A stretch of 64,000 nucleotides of DNA, taken from positions 62,001 through 126,000 of the forward strand of contig NZ_JAHLPN010000005.1 of assembly GCF_018917935.1 (NCBI RefSeq), given 5' to 3'. The position numbers and the translations under genes are program-made. The DNA comes from Kineothrix sp. MSJ-39 (GTDB lineage Bacteria > Bacillota > Clostridia > Lachnospirales > Lachnospiraceae). Every line of letters begins with the position of its first letter. Within the stretch, counting starts at the first letter, position 1. Shown piece by piece: positions 56,221-64,000 of this stretch. A model generated the notes under the pieces. The model made no database searches and was not told where the DNA came from. It saw only the letters and a program-made list of their open reading frames with translations.

Positions 56221-56276
56221 GGCATTTTTCCTTTTTTGTTCAAAACTTTGAACAAATATCCGCACCACCTCGACTA

Positions 56277-57563
56277 TCACTTATTGATATAACCTTCCAC
56301 ATCGATCGTGACATTTTCCGACAAGCTCTGCAGATAATTGATGACCCGTTCTTTTTCTGCACCGTCCAGTGCATTTGTGCTGCAATCCTTCTGCAGAGCC
56401 GGGATCATCTGGACGCTTTCCAGCGCACTGCCCTGCACCGTCACTTTCAGAAGTGCCGTATCTGCCTCTTTGGAATTAAACCAGAAATTGCCAAGACTGT
56501 AGATCACCGGCGTATCTCCCATGTAGTCGATTCCCTGCAGACAGTGTGGATGGCATCCGACGATCAGATCCGCGCCAGCCTCCGCGATCAGTTTTGCCTG
56601 ATAGGGCTGTGCCCAGTCAAGTTCGTCTGTATTTTCCGTTCCCCAGTGTATGTATACCGTCAGAAAATCGCATTGCTGTTTTGTCTGTTTTATCTGGTCC
56701 AGCAGACGGTTTAATTCCGTTTCGTTAAAGCACCTAAATACGCCCGGGCTGTTTTCGGCCGCGCCCTTCGTATCCGGGTTTTCCAGCCGTTCAATCTGGG
56801 TAGCTGCTAAAATACCGATCTTTGTTCCATTTATATCAAAATACGCAGGTGCCATCGCTTCTTCCAGATTTCTGCCGGCTCCCACATGCGCAACTCCTTC
56901 CCCATCCAGTGTATCCAGACTGTCAAGAAGTGCATCCGGTCCGTAATCATACGCATGATTATTGGCAAGTGAAACAATATCCACACCCATCTGTGACAGC
57001 AGCTTTACATTGGCCGGCTTACTACGGAATGCAAAAGTCTTTTCTTCGATCGGCTGTCCGCGGTCTGAATATGGGAACTCATTATTGACCATACAAATAT
57101 CCGCATTGCGCATTTCCGCAAGAAGTGATGCGCCGATACAACTTTCGATGTTACCACCGCGGGTAGAAAGCGCATACATGTTGGCATACGCATCATGAAA
57201 GCAGATATCTCCCGCAAAAGTCATGACAACCTTTCCTTTTTCTTCTGCCGAATCAATCGTCTGTTCTTCCTGTGGAGTCAGAATTTCCTGGTCCGTCCTG
57301 ATCTCCGGAAGCATTGCATCTTTATCAACCGTTTCCTCAGTCTTGTCATCCTGCCCGTTTCCGATCTGCGTGCCCGCTCCTGCATGCATTGGTGTTTCTG
57401 CATCTGTTTCTGCAATCTTCTCTGCCTGCATCTGCTCCTGCCAGACTGTATTTTCCTTCTTTTTATGTTGTAATACAGTCACCAGTACTACTGTTCCGAC
57501 AAGCAGTGTCAGAACAAGTGCCATCGTGAACCATACTAATTTTCGTTTCCAGCTTTTCTTCAT
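56277..57563 (-). CDS. CapA-family protein inserted in the ribosomal protein cluster
   Basis: 428 residues. One N-terminal transmembrane helix (about 8-30) anchors a linker (30-110) and a PGA_cap domain of the calcineurin-like phosphoesterase fold (about 115-370; motifs FAGDICFHD, NNEFPYS, SLANNHAYDYG, VYIHWGTE, GCHPHCLQG). Family members are involved in poly-gamma-glutamate capsule or envelope metabolism, but many are uncharacterised. No capB, capC or capE gene is nearby. It sits between rplA and rplJ, where most Firmicutes have nothing, flanked by the rplA terminator and the rplJ promoter. Confidence 0.92.
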   Translation of the reverse strand: MKKSWKRKLVWFTMALVLTLLVGTVVLVTVLQHKKKENTVWQEQMQAEKIAETDAETPMHAGAGTQIGNGQDDKTEETVDKDAMLPEIRTDQEILTPQEEQTIDSAEEKGKVVMTFAGDICFHDAYANMYALSTRGGNIESCIGASLLAEMRNADICMVNNEFPYSDRGQPIEEKTFAFRSKPANVKLLSQMGVDIVSLANNHAYDYGPDALLDSLDTLDGEGVAHVGAGRNLEEAMAPAYFDINGTKIGILAATQIERLENPDTKGAAENSPGVFRCFNETELNRLLDQIKQTKQQCDFLTVYIHWGTENTDELDWAQPYQAKLIAEAGADLIVGCHPHCLQGIDYMGDTPVIYSLGNFWFNSKEADTALLKVTVQGSALESVQMIPALQKDCSTNALDGAEKERVINYLQSLSENVTIDVEGYINK

Positions 57564-57607
57564 CTATTTCATTCCCTATTTAATCTTTGCAAGCTTGTTT
57601 GCTTTTG

Positions 57608-57642
57608 CTACATAGGAAATCCCTTCGGAATTCCCTATGTAG
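57608..57642. repeat. Imperfect palindrome upstream of the capA-like gene
   Basis: Outer arms CTACATAGG/CCTATGTAG with a nearly paired interior around TTCG. Similar AGGAA/TTCCT-cored hairpins occur at 18351-18390 and 21836-21854. It lies in the leader of the capA-like gene; function unknown. Confidence 0.55.
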
Positions 57643-57651
57643 TAAAAAGAA

Positions 57652-57674
57652 GGCGACCGGTATGACCGATCGCC
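57652..57674 (-). terminator. rplKA operon terminator
   Basis: Stem GGCGA-CGGT/ACCG-TCGCC with a 3-nt loop followed on the minus strand by TTCTTTTTAC, 25 bp after the rplA stop. Confidence 0.85.
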
Positions 57675-57698
57675 TCAATTGATCTCTAATAATACGAA

Positions 57699-58388
57699 TT
57701 AGAATTTAGCTACGCTAACCTTTACACCAGGTCCCATTGTAGGAGCAAGTGTAATGCTTCTTAAATACTGACCCTTTAATGTGCTTGGTTTTGCCTTTAC
57801 GATAGCATCCATCAGTGCATCAAAGTTCTGCTGAAGCTGTTCCTCTGTGAAAGAAGCCTTTCCAACTGGAACGTGGATAATGTTGGACTTATCTAATCTG
57901 TACTCGATCTTACCGGCTTTGATATCTTTAACAGCCTTTGTAACATCCATTGTTACTGTACCGGCCTTCGGGTTTGGCATTAAACCTTTCGGTCCTAAAA
58001 CCTTACCAAGACGACCAACAACGCCCATCATATCAGGTGTTGCAACAACAACGTCGAAGTCTAACCATCCATCATTCTGGATCTTAGGGATCAGCTCATC
58101 GCCACCGACAAAATCTGCACCGGCTGCTTCAGCTTCTGCAATCTTATCACCTTTAGCGAATACTAAAACCTTTACTTCTTTACCTGTTCCGTTTGGAAGA
58201 ACAACTGCGCCACGGATCTGCTGATCTGCATGACGTCCGTCACATCCTGTTCTGATGTGAACTTCGATTGTTTCATCAAATTTAGCAACTGCTGACTTCT
58301 TTGCTAATGCAATAGCTTCTGCAGGTTCAAACTGTGTAGCGCGATCGAATGCTTTCGCAGCATCGCTATATTTCTTACCATGTTTCAT
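57699..58388 (-). CDS. rplA: Ribosomal protein L1
   Basis: 229 residues, standard length, with [20 protein letters not shown] and [15 protein letters not shown]. It binds 23S rRNA at the E-site stalk and represses its own operon by binding an mRNA mimic. A hairpin with L1-site character lies immediately upstream (58404-58432) and again before rplK. Confidence 0.98.
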   Translation of the reverse strand: MKHGKKYSDAAKAFDRATQFEPAEAIALAKKSAVAKFDETIEVHIRTGCDGRHADQQIRGAVVLPNGTGKEVKVLVFAKGDKIAEAEAAGADFVGGDELIPKIQNDGWLDFDVVVATPDMMGVVGRLGKVLGPKGLMPNPKAGTVTMDVTKAVKDIKAGKIEYRLDKSNIIHVPVGKASFTEEQLQQNFDALMDAIVKAKPSTLKGQYLRSITLAPTMGPGVKVSVAKF

Positions 58389-58403
58389 TTCGTTTACCTC
58401 CTA

Positions 58404-58432
58404 GTGGTAGTGGCGGAACTAATTCCTCCCAC
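58404..58432 (-). promoter_or_regulatory. L1-site-like hairpin between rplK and rplA
   Basis: On the minus strand GTGGGAGG pairs with CCGCCAC, followed by TACCAC, just before the rplA ribosome site. It shares this sequence with 58904-58931, so L1 autoregulation at two sites is likely. Confidence 0.6.
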
Positions 58433-58456
58433 TTTTGTGTTATGTCTGCAAAAGTA

Positions 58457-58882
58457 TTATTCTTCTACAGTGATTCCCATACTTCTTGCTGTACCAGCGA
58501 TCATGCTCATAGCAGCCTCAAGGCTTGCTGCATTTAAATCTGGCATCTTTGTCTCAGCGATCTTCTGCAGATCAGCTTTAGAGATTGTTGCAACCTTTGT
58601 CTTGTTAGGTGTTGCAGAACCGGATTTGATGTTGCATGCTTTCTTTAAAAGAACCGGTGCAGGTGGAGTTTTCGTTACGAAACTGAAACTTCTGTCTGCA
58701 TAAACTGTGATAACTACAGGAATGATCATATCACCCTGATCAGCTGTCTTTGCGTTGAACTGTTTTGTAAATTCAACGATGTTTACACCATGCTGTCCAA
58801 GTGCAGGACCAACTGGTGGTGCTGGTGTAGCTTTACCAGCAGGGATCTGTAACTTAATGTATCCTTCTACTTTCTTTGCCAT
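58457..58882 (-). CDS. rplK: Ribosomal protein L11
   Basis: 141 residues, standard. The N-terminal Pro-rich segment [20 protein letters not shown] and the RNA-binding end ([11 protein letters not shown]) are intact. It forms the GTPase-associated centre with 23S rRNA. It precedes rplA by 68 bp; both gaps hold an L1-type hairpin. Confidence 0.98.
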   Translation of the reverse strand: MAKKVEGYIKLQIPAGKATPAPPVGPALGQHGVNIVEFTKQFNAKTADQGDMIIPVVITVYADRSFSFVTKTPPAPVLLKKACNIKSGSATPNKTKVATISKADLQKIAETKMPDLNAASLEAAMSMIAGTARSMGITVEE

Positions 58883-58903
58883 TTTGGCACCTCCTAATAA
58901 ATT

Positions 58904-58931
58904 GTGGTAGTGGCGGGCATTGCCCTCCCAC
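58904..58931 (-). promoter_or_regulatory. L1-site-like hairpin in the rplK leader
   Basis: On the minus strand GTGGGAGGGC pairs with GCCCGCCAC, followed by TACCAC and then the AGGAGG site of rplK. It matches the element before rplA and the general form of L1 mRNA binding sites. Confidence 0.65.
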
Positions 58932-59001
58932 AGTCCAAGTATGAACCTTCTTATATAAGTAGGACTTCATCCTATGAACATCTTGTTCTGTCTGTGCAAG
59001 A

Positions 59002-59520
59002 TTATGACATCTTGCGAATTTCCGCAAAGCTGATCTCAACCGGTGTTTCACGACCGAACAGCTCTACATTGATCGTTGCAGTCTGTTTGTTGTAGTCCAT
59101 TCTCTGAACCATACCAACCGTATCCTTCCAGACACCTGCAACAACAGCGATCGTATCGCCTTCTTCAAAGTCAACCGATACATTCTCTGTCTTGATTCCG
59201 AGCGGTTTCATTTCCGCTTCGGATAATGGAACCGGTTTGCTTCCCGGACCAACGAATCCTGTCACGCCACGTGTGTTGCGGACTACATACCAGGTATCAT
59301 CGTTCATGACCATATTGATCAGTACATAGCCTGGGAACATCTTTTTCTGAACAGTCTTTTTCGCACCGTTCTTTACTTCCACAACATCCTGAAGCGGAAC
59401 TCTAACTTCCAGAATCTCCTCTTCCAGATGACGGTTTTCGATTGTCTTTTCAATATTGGCTTTTACTTTGTTTTCATAGCCTGAGTAGGTATGCACTACA
59501 TACCAGTTTGCGTCTGCCAT
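59002..59520 (-). CDS. nusG: Transcription elongation/antitermination factor NusG
   Basis: 172 residues: the NGN domain (WYVVHTYSGYENKVKANIE at the start, KMFPGYVLINM) and the C-terminal KOW domain (FEEGDTIAVVAGVWKDTVG). It couples RNA polymerase pausing, Rho and ribosomes. It follows secE by 15 bp in the usual order. Confidence 0.98.
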   Translation of the reverse strand: MADANWYVVHTYSGYENKVKANIEKTIENRHLEEEILEVRVPLQDVVEVKNGAKKTVQKKMFPGYVLINMVMNDDTWYVVRNTRGVTGFVGPGSKPVPLSEAEMKPLGIKTENVSVDFEEGDTIAVVAGVWKDTVGMVQRMDYNKQTATINVELFGRETPVEISFAEIRKMS

Positions 59521-59535
59521 ATACTTTTCCTCACT

Positions 59536-59730
59536 CTACATTGTTATTAAGTTTACCGCATACTGCATGACTGTATCGAGCAGTGCGATGATCAGTCCTA
59601 AAACAATAGAAATTGCAGTAACAGCTACCGCCTGTTTTCCGAGTGTTGTTTTGTCGGGCCAGATAATCTTCTGGAACTCAGCCTTCAGCCCTTTGAAAAA
59701 ACCAACCTTTTCGTTACTACTTTCTCCCAT
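59536..59730 (-). CDS. secE: Preprotein translocase subunit SecE
   Basis: 64 residues with a cytoplasmic amphipathic helix (FFKGLKAEFQKIIWPDKTTL) and one transmembrane helix, the short bacterial form. It clamps SecY in the translocon. It lies between rpmG and nusG in the conserved order. Confidence 0.96.
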   Translation of the reverse strand: MGESSNEKVGFFKGLKAEFQKIIWPDKTTLGKQAVAVTAISIVLGLIIALLDTVMQYAVNLITM

Positions 59731-59759
59731 AACTTTGACTCCTGTTCTTGAAAAACGGA

Positions 59760-59909
59760 TTATTTTGTTTCTTTGTGTAAAGTATGAGTCTTGCAGAATC
59801 TACAATATTTCTTTGTTTCCATTCTGTCCGGATGATTCTTTTTATCCTTTGTCATGTTGTAGTTACGGTTCTTGCACTCTGTACAAGCTAATGTGATTTT
59901 TGTACGCAT
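59760..59909 (-). CDS. rpmG: Ribosomal protein L33
   Basis: 49 residues from the ATG at 59909 with AAGGAG upstream. Four cysteines in two CxxC pairs (CTEC and CRFC) give the zinc-binding form of L33. It is the first gene of rpmG-secE-nusG-rplK-rplA. An in-frame extension to 59978 runs into the structured leader and is not real. Confidence 0.97.
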   Translation of the reverse strand: MRTKITLACTECKNRNYNMTKDKKNHPDRMETKKYCRFCKTHTLHKETK

Positions 59910-60135
59910 TCTTTTCTCCTTCTTGCCGCCCGCATGCTTTACTTCTGTGCGACCTTTTCCTGTTTGACATCTGCGCACGCGTCAGAGGACAGATGTACGA
60001 GACCGTCCACACCCGGTTTATGCTTGTCTTGCCACCATCTGGTAGAGCCTGGAAACCGGCTGCCCGCAGAAATCTGCCGGACAGGTTCAATTTTTACAGC
60101 ATAAAAAAAAGACCTAAAAGTCACCTCGCCTGTCT
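59910..60135 (-). ncRNA. Candidate structured leader RNA upstream of rpmG
   Basis: A leader of about 220 nt from the predicted promoter to rpmG. It can form P1 CCGGCAGA/TCTGCGGG (60063-60080). P2 is CCGGTTT/AAACCGG (60013-60019 with 60053-60059), enclosing ACCA-GA-TGGT. P3 is ACATCTG/CAGATGT (59967-59973 with 59990-59996). It holds no convincing reading frame and I do not recognise a known RNA family. It may regulate the operon. Confidence 0.55.
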
Positions 60136-60164
60136 AATATAGCATAGCTGCAGCCCCGCGTCAA
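60136..60164 (-). promoter_or_regulatory. Promoter of the rpmG-secE-nusG-rplKA operon
   Basis: -35 TTGACG (60159-60164), 17-bp spacer, extended -10 TGC-TATATT (-10 at 60136-60141), reading leftwards. A tract of eight T follows within 30 nt of the expected start. Confidence 0.85.
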
Positions 60165-60244
60165 TTCCTTTTCCTGATTTTTTTCTGTATTTACGCAGTT
60201 TTCCCTGATTTCTTTACCGTTTTTTCTGTAGAAATGATTGCATT

Positions 60245-60279
60245 TTGCATATTGCAATGCTATATTTACTATATATAAG
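60245..60279 (+). promoter_or_regulatory. Possible promoter of the FliD-like gene
   Basis: -35 TTGCAA (60252-60257), 16-bp spacer and -10-like TATAAG (60274-60279); an overlapping TTGCAT (60245) is an alternative -35. Moderate match only. Confidence 0.4.
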
Positions 60280-60361
60280 TAGATTCTCATGCCCATGCAA
60301 AGGCTGACAAGGAGTGTCAAAGCCGTAATATGCAGATTCAAGGAAGAAAGGAGGGCTTCTG

Positions 60362-61669
60362 ATGGCAATCGGATTCGATGCGCTCAATCAGGTTTACAAT
60401 CATTACCTGACGGAATATGCGCCCAAGCCAAATACTGCACTCGATACGCATAAGAAGAGTGATCTGCGCAGTATCTATAATTCCATCGTTAAATTAAATA
60501 AAGATGCTCCCCTTTGTATTCTGGATACAAGCGATGAAGCAAAGCAGTACGCCGTTTCCTTAAAGGAACAGTCAAGGCTTTTCAGAAACGCCCTGATCGC
60601 CACAAAAGGCAGCAGTGATTCCGAACAGCTCCTGCAGCAGAAGGTTGCTTACTCTACAAAGGAGAATATCGCGACTGCATCGTATGTCGGCAGTGAAAGC
60701 GAATCGGATACCCCTTCTTTTACGCTTTCCGTAGAACGGCTGGCAAGTGAGCAGGTCAATTTCGGCAGAGCGGTTCCGGGTGATGATAAGATTTCGCTTG
60801 CGCCGGACACTTATTCCTTTGATTTGTCCGTTTCCGATATGAACTATGAATTCCAGTTCCAGCTCCATGAGGATGATACGAACCGTGAAGTCATGGAACG
60901 GCTCGGGCGTCTGATCACGAAATCGGATGTCGGGCTCAACGCAGAAGTCCTTCCTGATAACGAAGGGAATGTCTTCTTAAAACTCTCTTCCGAAGCGACC
61001 GGAAAGCCGGATGGCAGAGAACTGCAGTTTGAGATCAGCGATCATAATACAAGCAAAAAGGCAGGTATCGTATCTTATTTTGGCATGGATCAGGTATCGC
61101 AGAATCCCGAAAATGCTTTATTTGAGATCAATCACATTGAACATACCGCCTCTTCCAACACCTTTACCGTGGAAAAGGCTTACGAAATCACCTTACAGGG
61201 TGCAAGTCCCGATCCCGATACTGTGACGGAGATCGGTGTAAAAAATAATGTAGAAAGTCTGCGGGCAAATGTCCATTCTTTAGCAGACAGCTACAACGAA
61301 TATCTCGGGCAGATCGCACAGCCACAGGCATCGCATACGAGAAGCTCCCAGCTTCTGAGTGAGTTATCCCGGATCTCCCGGCATTATGCGCAGTCACTCT
61401 CCTCTGTCGGACTTTCTTTTGCAGAAGACGGCAGTTTAAATGTGGATGATGCGCAGCTATCCGACGCAGCACAGGCAGATGCACAAATGAGCCTGAAGCC
61501 GGTACAGGATTTCGCAAACGCCATGCTAAGGAAGAGCAACCAGATTTCTTTAAATCCGATGGAATACGTCAACAAGACGATCGTGGCATACAAAAATCCG
61601 GGCAGGAATTATCCGTCGCCCTATATCACCAGTGCCTATTCCGGTATGCTGTTTAATAATTATTGTTAA
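60362..61669 (+). CDS. Orphan FliD-like (flagellar cap/hook-associated) protein
   Basis: 435 residues, no signal peptide. The C-terminal third follows the FliD pattern: SYNEYLGQIAQP, then LLSELSRISRHYAQSLSSVGLSFAEDGSLNVD split over residues 325-356, then NPMEYVNKTIVAYKNPG and a Tyr-rich end. The middle (about 115-260) looks like the beta domains of hook-associated proteins. It is probably an extracellular filament-associated or capping-like protein of the flagellar export system, but no flagellar operon is nearby. The ribosome site is AGGAGGG and a bidirectional terminator follows. Assignment is by pattern and needs a profile check. Confidence 0.65.
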   Translation: MAIGFDALNQVYNHYLTEYAPKPNTALDTHKKSDLRSIYNSIVKLNKDAPLCILDTSDEAKQYAVSLKEQSRLFRNALIATKGSSDSEQLLQQKVAYSTKENIATASYVGSESESDTPSFTLSVERLASEQVNFGRAVPGDDKISLAPDTYSFDLSVSDMNYEFQFQLHEDDTNREVMERLGRLITKSDVGLNAEVLPDNEGNVFLKLSSEATGKPDGRELQFEISDHNTSKKAGIVSYFGMDQVSQNPENALFEINHIEHTASSNTFTVEKAYEITLQGASPDPDTVTEIGVKNNVESLRANVHSLADSYNEYLGQIAQPQASHTRSSQLLSELSRISRHYAQSLSSVGLSFAEDGSLNVDDAQLSDAAQADAQMSLKPVQDFANAMLRKSNQISLNPMEYVNKTIVAYKNPGRNYPSPYITSAYSGMLFNNYC

Positions 61670-61670
61670 A

Positions 61671-61701
61671 AACGGATGTACTTTTAAAAAGCACATCCGT
61701 T
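61671..61701. terminator. Bidirectional terminator between the FliD-like and CMP-sugar synthetase genes
   Basis: Exact 9-bp arms AACGGATGT/ACATCCGTT flanked by A and T runs on both sides; serves both convergent genes. Confidence 0.85.
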
Positions 61702-61706
61702 TTTGT

Positions 61707-62729
61707 TTACTCTTCTTTGTCAAATTCCCTGTATAAAAATTCCAGATCCAGCATTTTATCATCCACATAATAATCCGCATTCGGTTTTCCCATATGCAGC
61801 TCATCGTATTTTACACCCCAGTTCTGCATCTGTTTTTCTGTCACAGGCTTCCAGTCGATCCCTGTCACATAACCACGAGCCGTAAAAAGTACAATACGAT
61901 TGCCCCAGTCGTGCAGCTTGTTGATGATACGGATCATTCTTTCATTCGGCATTGCCTGTCCGTAATCCAGATCCTCGCGCTTCATGGCGATCACGCCGTC
62001 AATATCAAAGACAAACAGTTTGCCACCCTGTCGGATCCTCATGAAATCATCCACTCTGGCAAAATCCGCCTCTGTATCCACATCATACATTTCCTTCATG
62101 ACATAACCTTTGATTTTCTTACCGGTCATGGAATGCAGCTCTGTCACATTACGCGGTCTGAGCAGATCCACGTTTCCGTTCTGATAATAGGTGTCAGGAA
62201 GCTGCTGGCGTGGCATATTATAAGCTTCCGGAATATCCTTTAAGATCGGATCAAGCGTTCCGTCCTCTCCCACATACCACATTTTATGCGGAACCACTTC
62301 GTTTTTCTTAATACTGCGGACAGCATCTACAGTTTCATCATTTAACATGATCTCGATCATGGCATCGATATCCGCCGGATCGCGGAACGGATAGGTCGGT
62401 CTGAGCTGGACGATGATATCCGGTACATAATCTTCCTTTTCTTTCAGGAAAGAAAGCGCATGGGCAAATACATCAATATCCAGTGCCGTATCCGTTGCAT
62501 ATTCCGCCGGGCGGATAAACGGGGTTTCCGCACCGTATTCTCTGGCGATCTGTGCATATTCCTCACTGTCTGTGGAAACGATGATCCGGTTGATATATTT
62601 AGATGCCTTTGCATGCTCTATCGAATATGCCATCATCGGTTTGCCGTTGATCTTTCTGATGTTTTTATTCACGACACTTTTGGATCCGCTTCTTGCCGGG
62701 ATCAGTGCCAGGATCTTTTTCTCTGCCAT
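61707..62729 (-). CDS. CMP-sugar (acylneuraminate-type) cytidylyltransferase fused to a HAD domain
   Basis: 340 residues from the ATG at 62729 (AGAGG upstream). Residues 1-230 are a NeuA-type cytidylyltransferase (IPARSGSK near the start, STDSEEYA, QLRPTYPFRD), which activates a nonulosonic or related acid with CTP. Residues 235-340 are a HAD-type phosphatase-like module (FVFDIDGVI, LFTARG, late NADYYVDDK). Fusions of this kind join phosphate removal and CMP activation. It follows glf by 4 bp in a surface polysaccharide locus. The sugar acid is unknown. Confidence 0.85.
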   Translation of the reverse strand: MAEKKILALIPARSGSKSVVNKNIRKINGKPMMAYSIEHAKASKYINRIIVSTDSEEYAQIAREYGAETPFIRPAEYATDTALDIDVFAHALSFLKEKEDYVPDIIVQLRPTYPFRDPADIDAMIEIMLNDETVDAVRSIKKNEVVPHKMWYVGEDGTLDPILKDIPEAYNMPRQQLPDTYYQNGNVDLLRPRNVTELHSMTGKKIKGYVMKEMYDVDTEADFARVDDFMRIRQGGKLFVFDIDGVIAMKREDLDYGQAMPNERMIRIINKLHDWGNRIVLFTARGYVTGIDWKPVTEKQMQNWGVKYDELHMGKPNADYYVDDKMLDLEFLYREFDKEE

Positions 62730-62733
62730 TTTC

Positions 62734-63840
62734 TTACCTCTCTTTTTCCGCCGCAGCCATATCAAGTGCTGCTCTGATCACTTTATCCATATCATAGTAT
62801 TTATACTGTCCAAGTCTGCCGCCAAACAAAATATTTCCCTGTTCTTTGGCAAGCACCTCATATTTCCGGTACAGTGCGCCGTTCTTTTCGTCATTGACCG
62901 GATAATACGGCTCATTTCCCCGCGTAAATGCTGCAGGATATTCTCTTGTGATGACCGTTCCTTCGCCTTTGCCAAATTCAAAATGCTTGTGCTCGATGAT
63001 GCGGGTATAAGGGACCTCCCGCTCCGTATAGTTGACAACCGCATTGCCCTGGAAATTATCCTCATCCGGCAGATACTCACTTTCAAACCGCAGGGAGCGA
63101 TATTCCAGCTGTCCGTAGCAATACTCGAAAAATTCATCGATCATGCCTGTATACAAAACCTTATCAAAGGTGTCTTCCGTTTCCGTCAGGAATGCTTTGT
63201 ATTCTGTCCCCAGTCTGACAGGAATGTCTGCCAGCAGTTTTTCTGCAATCTGTGTATAGCCGCCTACCGGAATGCCCTGATATCTGTCATTAAAATAATT
63301 ATTATCATAAGTATAACGCAGTGGCAATCTTTTTATAATAAACGGCGGAAGCTCTCTGCAGTCACGTCCCCACTGTTTCTCCGTATAGCCCTTGACCAGC
63401 TTTTCATATACCGTCGTTCCGGCAAGAGAAATTGCCTGCTGTTCCAGATTCTGCGGATTGGTAACGCCGGCTTCTTTGATCTGCTCCGCAATCACCTGCT
63501 TTGCCTCTTTGGGTGTATTTACGCCGAACAGAGCATGAAAAGTATTCATATTAAACGGCAGATTATAAAGCTCACCTTTATAAACCGCTACCGGTGAGTT
63601 GATATAGTTGTTAAAATCTGCCAGTGCATTGACATAGTCCCACACCTCCCGGTCAGAGGTGTGAAAAATATGTGCACCATACATATGCACCTGAATCCCA
63701 TGCTGCTCCTTCGTATAAATATTACCCGCGATATGGTCTCTCTTTTCTATTACCAGACAGGATTTTCCCGCCTGTTTCATCTCATGGGAAAATACACAGC
63801 CAAACAGCCCTGCACCCACGATCAAGTAATCATATTTCAC
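62734..63840 (-). CDS. glf: UDP-galactopyranose mutase
   Basis: 368 residues. N-terminal FAD-binding loop VGAGLFG, EKRDHIAGN, the family motif MYGAHIFHT and the active-site region QGIPVGGYTQ are present. It converts UDP-galactopyranose to UDP-galactofuranose for surface glycans. The start is a GTG at 63840 that overlaps the TGA of the upstream glycosyltransferase gene by 4 bp, so the genes are coupled. Confidence 0.96.
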   Translation of the reverse strand: MKYDYLIVGAGLFGCVFSHEMKQAGKSCLVIEKRDHIAGNIYTKEQHGIQVHMYGAHIFHTSDREVWDYVNALADFNNYINSPVAVYKGELYNLPFNMNTFHALFGVNTPKEAKQVIAEQIKEAGVTNPQNLEQQAISLAGTTVYEKLVKGYTEKQWGRDCRELPPFIIKRLPLRYTYDNNYFNDRYQGIPVGGYTQIAEKLLADIPVRLGTEYKAFLTETEDTFDKVLYTGMIDEFFEYCYGQLEYRSLRFESEYLPDEDNFQGNAVVNYTEREVPYTRIIEHKHFEFGKGEGTVITREYPAAFTRGNEPYYPVNDEKNGALYRKYEVLAKEQGNILFGGRLGQYKYYDMDKVIRAALDMAAAEKER

Positions 63841-64000
63841 AAGATTTCCTCCAGTATTTTCGTCCTTATATCCCAGGTATGTCCTGCCAGCGCCAGCTCT
63901 CTTCCGGCTTTTGCGATCTTCTGCAGTTTTTCGTCCATCTGCGGCTGCAAAAGCGTGATCAGCCGTTCCGCAAGTTTCCCCGGTTCCTCTCTATCATACA
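63837..64000 (-). CDS. C-terminal end of a probable glycosyltransferase (cut by window edge)
   Basis: Only the last 53 codons are present. The translated end (EEPGKLAERLITLL, then AGHTWDIRTKILEEIL) is of the type seen at the C-terminus of GT4-like glycosyltransferases. Its stop overlaps the glf start, which fits a polysaccharide operon. The family cannot be fixed from this fragment. Confidence 0.6.
   Translation of the reverse strand, partial: YDREEPGKLAERLITLLQPQMDEKLQKIAKAGRELALAGHTWDIRTKILEEIL

Noticed and set aside
59910-60135. tRNA or SRP RNA upstream of rpmG
   Set aside because: No acceptor stem with a TTC loop and no SRP GGAAG/GCAGC core was found; the stems fit neither.

Overview
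The window is 64 kb of chromosome from a low-to-mid GC Gram-positive bacterium of the class Clostridia, most likely family Lachnospiraceae. The evidence is Firmicutes-type ribosome binding sites (AGGAGG), the gene order rpmG-secE-nusG-rplK-rplA ... rplJ-rplL-rpoB-rpoC-rpsL-rpsG-fusA-tuf, an OPT transporter with a PqqD-like partner, a DUF4179/ECF pair and a Bce-like ABC/two-component set. A flagellin lysine methylase gene and an orphan FliD-like gene suggest a motile relative such as Roseburia or Agathobacter; that genus guess is inference. I saw no rRNA, tRNA, CRISPR array, phage, transposase or integrase.

Layout: (1) 0-11 kb: end of an acyl-thioesterase-like hydrolase, a Na/Pi symporter coupled to a circularly permuted phosphate-binding lipoprotein, hybrid cluster protein, a BlaI/BlaR1-type repressor/protease pair, a Fic protein, a PqqD-like protein and an OPT peptide transporter. 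(2) 11-15.6 kb: a sugar operon (isomerase, PfkB kinase, class II aldolase) with a divergent AraC regulator; a five-unit, 75-bp tandem array of double hairpins lies between kinase and aldolase. (3) 15.5-23.8 kb: MATE pump, AzlCD, FliB, a purine permease, glycerate kinase and unknown genes. (4) 23.8-28.9 kb: an A+T-rich signalling cassette (LuxR regulator, hybrid kinase, double-receiver protein) bracketed by exact 57-bp direct repeats of the neighbouring permease gene's 3' end. (5) 28.9-42.3 kb: YtrA-type GntR/ABC operon, lipoprotein GH5 glucanase, FtsX/ABC exporter with its two-component system, a DUF4179 protein beside a broken ECF sigma gene, an NTF2-like protein and an AlbA/HATPase protein with a slippage-prone repeat.

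(6) 42.5-59.9 kb: the translation/transcription supercluster, all on the minus strand, with recognisable promoters, terminators, an L10 leader and two L1-like mRNA hairpins. A CapA-family gene interrupts it between rplA and rplJ. A roughly 220-nt, strongly structured leader precedes rpmG. (7) 60-64 kb: the FliD-like gene and the start of a surface polysaccharide locus (CMP-sugar synthetase/HAD fusion, UDP-galactopyranose mutase, glycosyltransferase end).

The strongest candidates for something new are the 75-bp double-hairpin array, the rpmG leader RNA, the direct-repeat-flanked signalling cassette, the permuted binding protein and the frameshift-prone tract in the AlbA protein. No complete novel defence or mobile system could be demonstrated from sequence alone.
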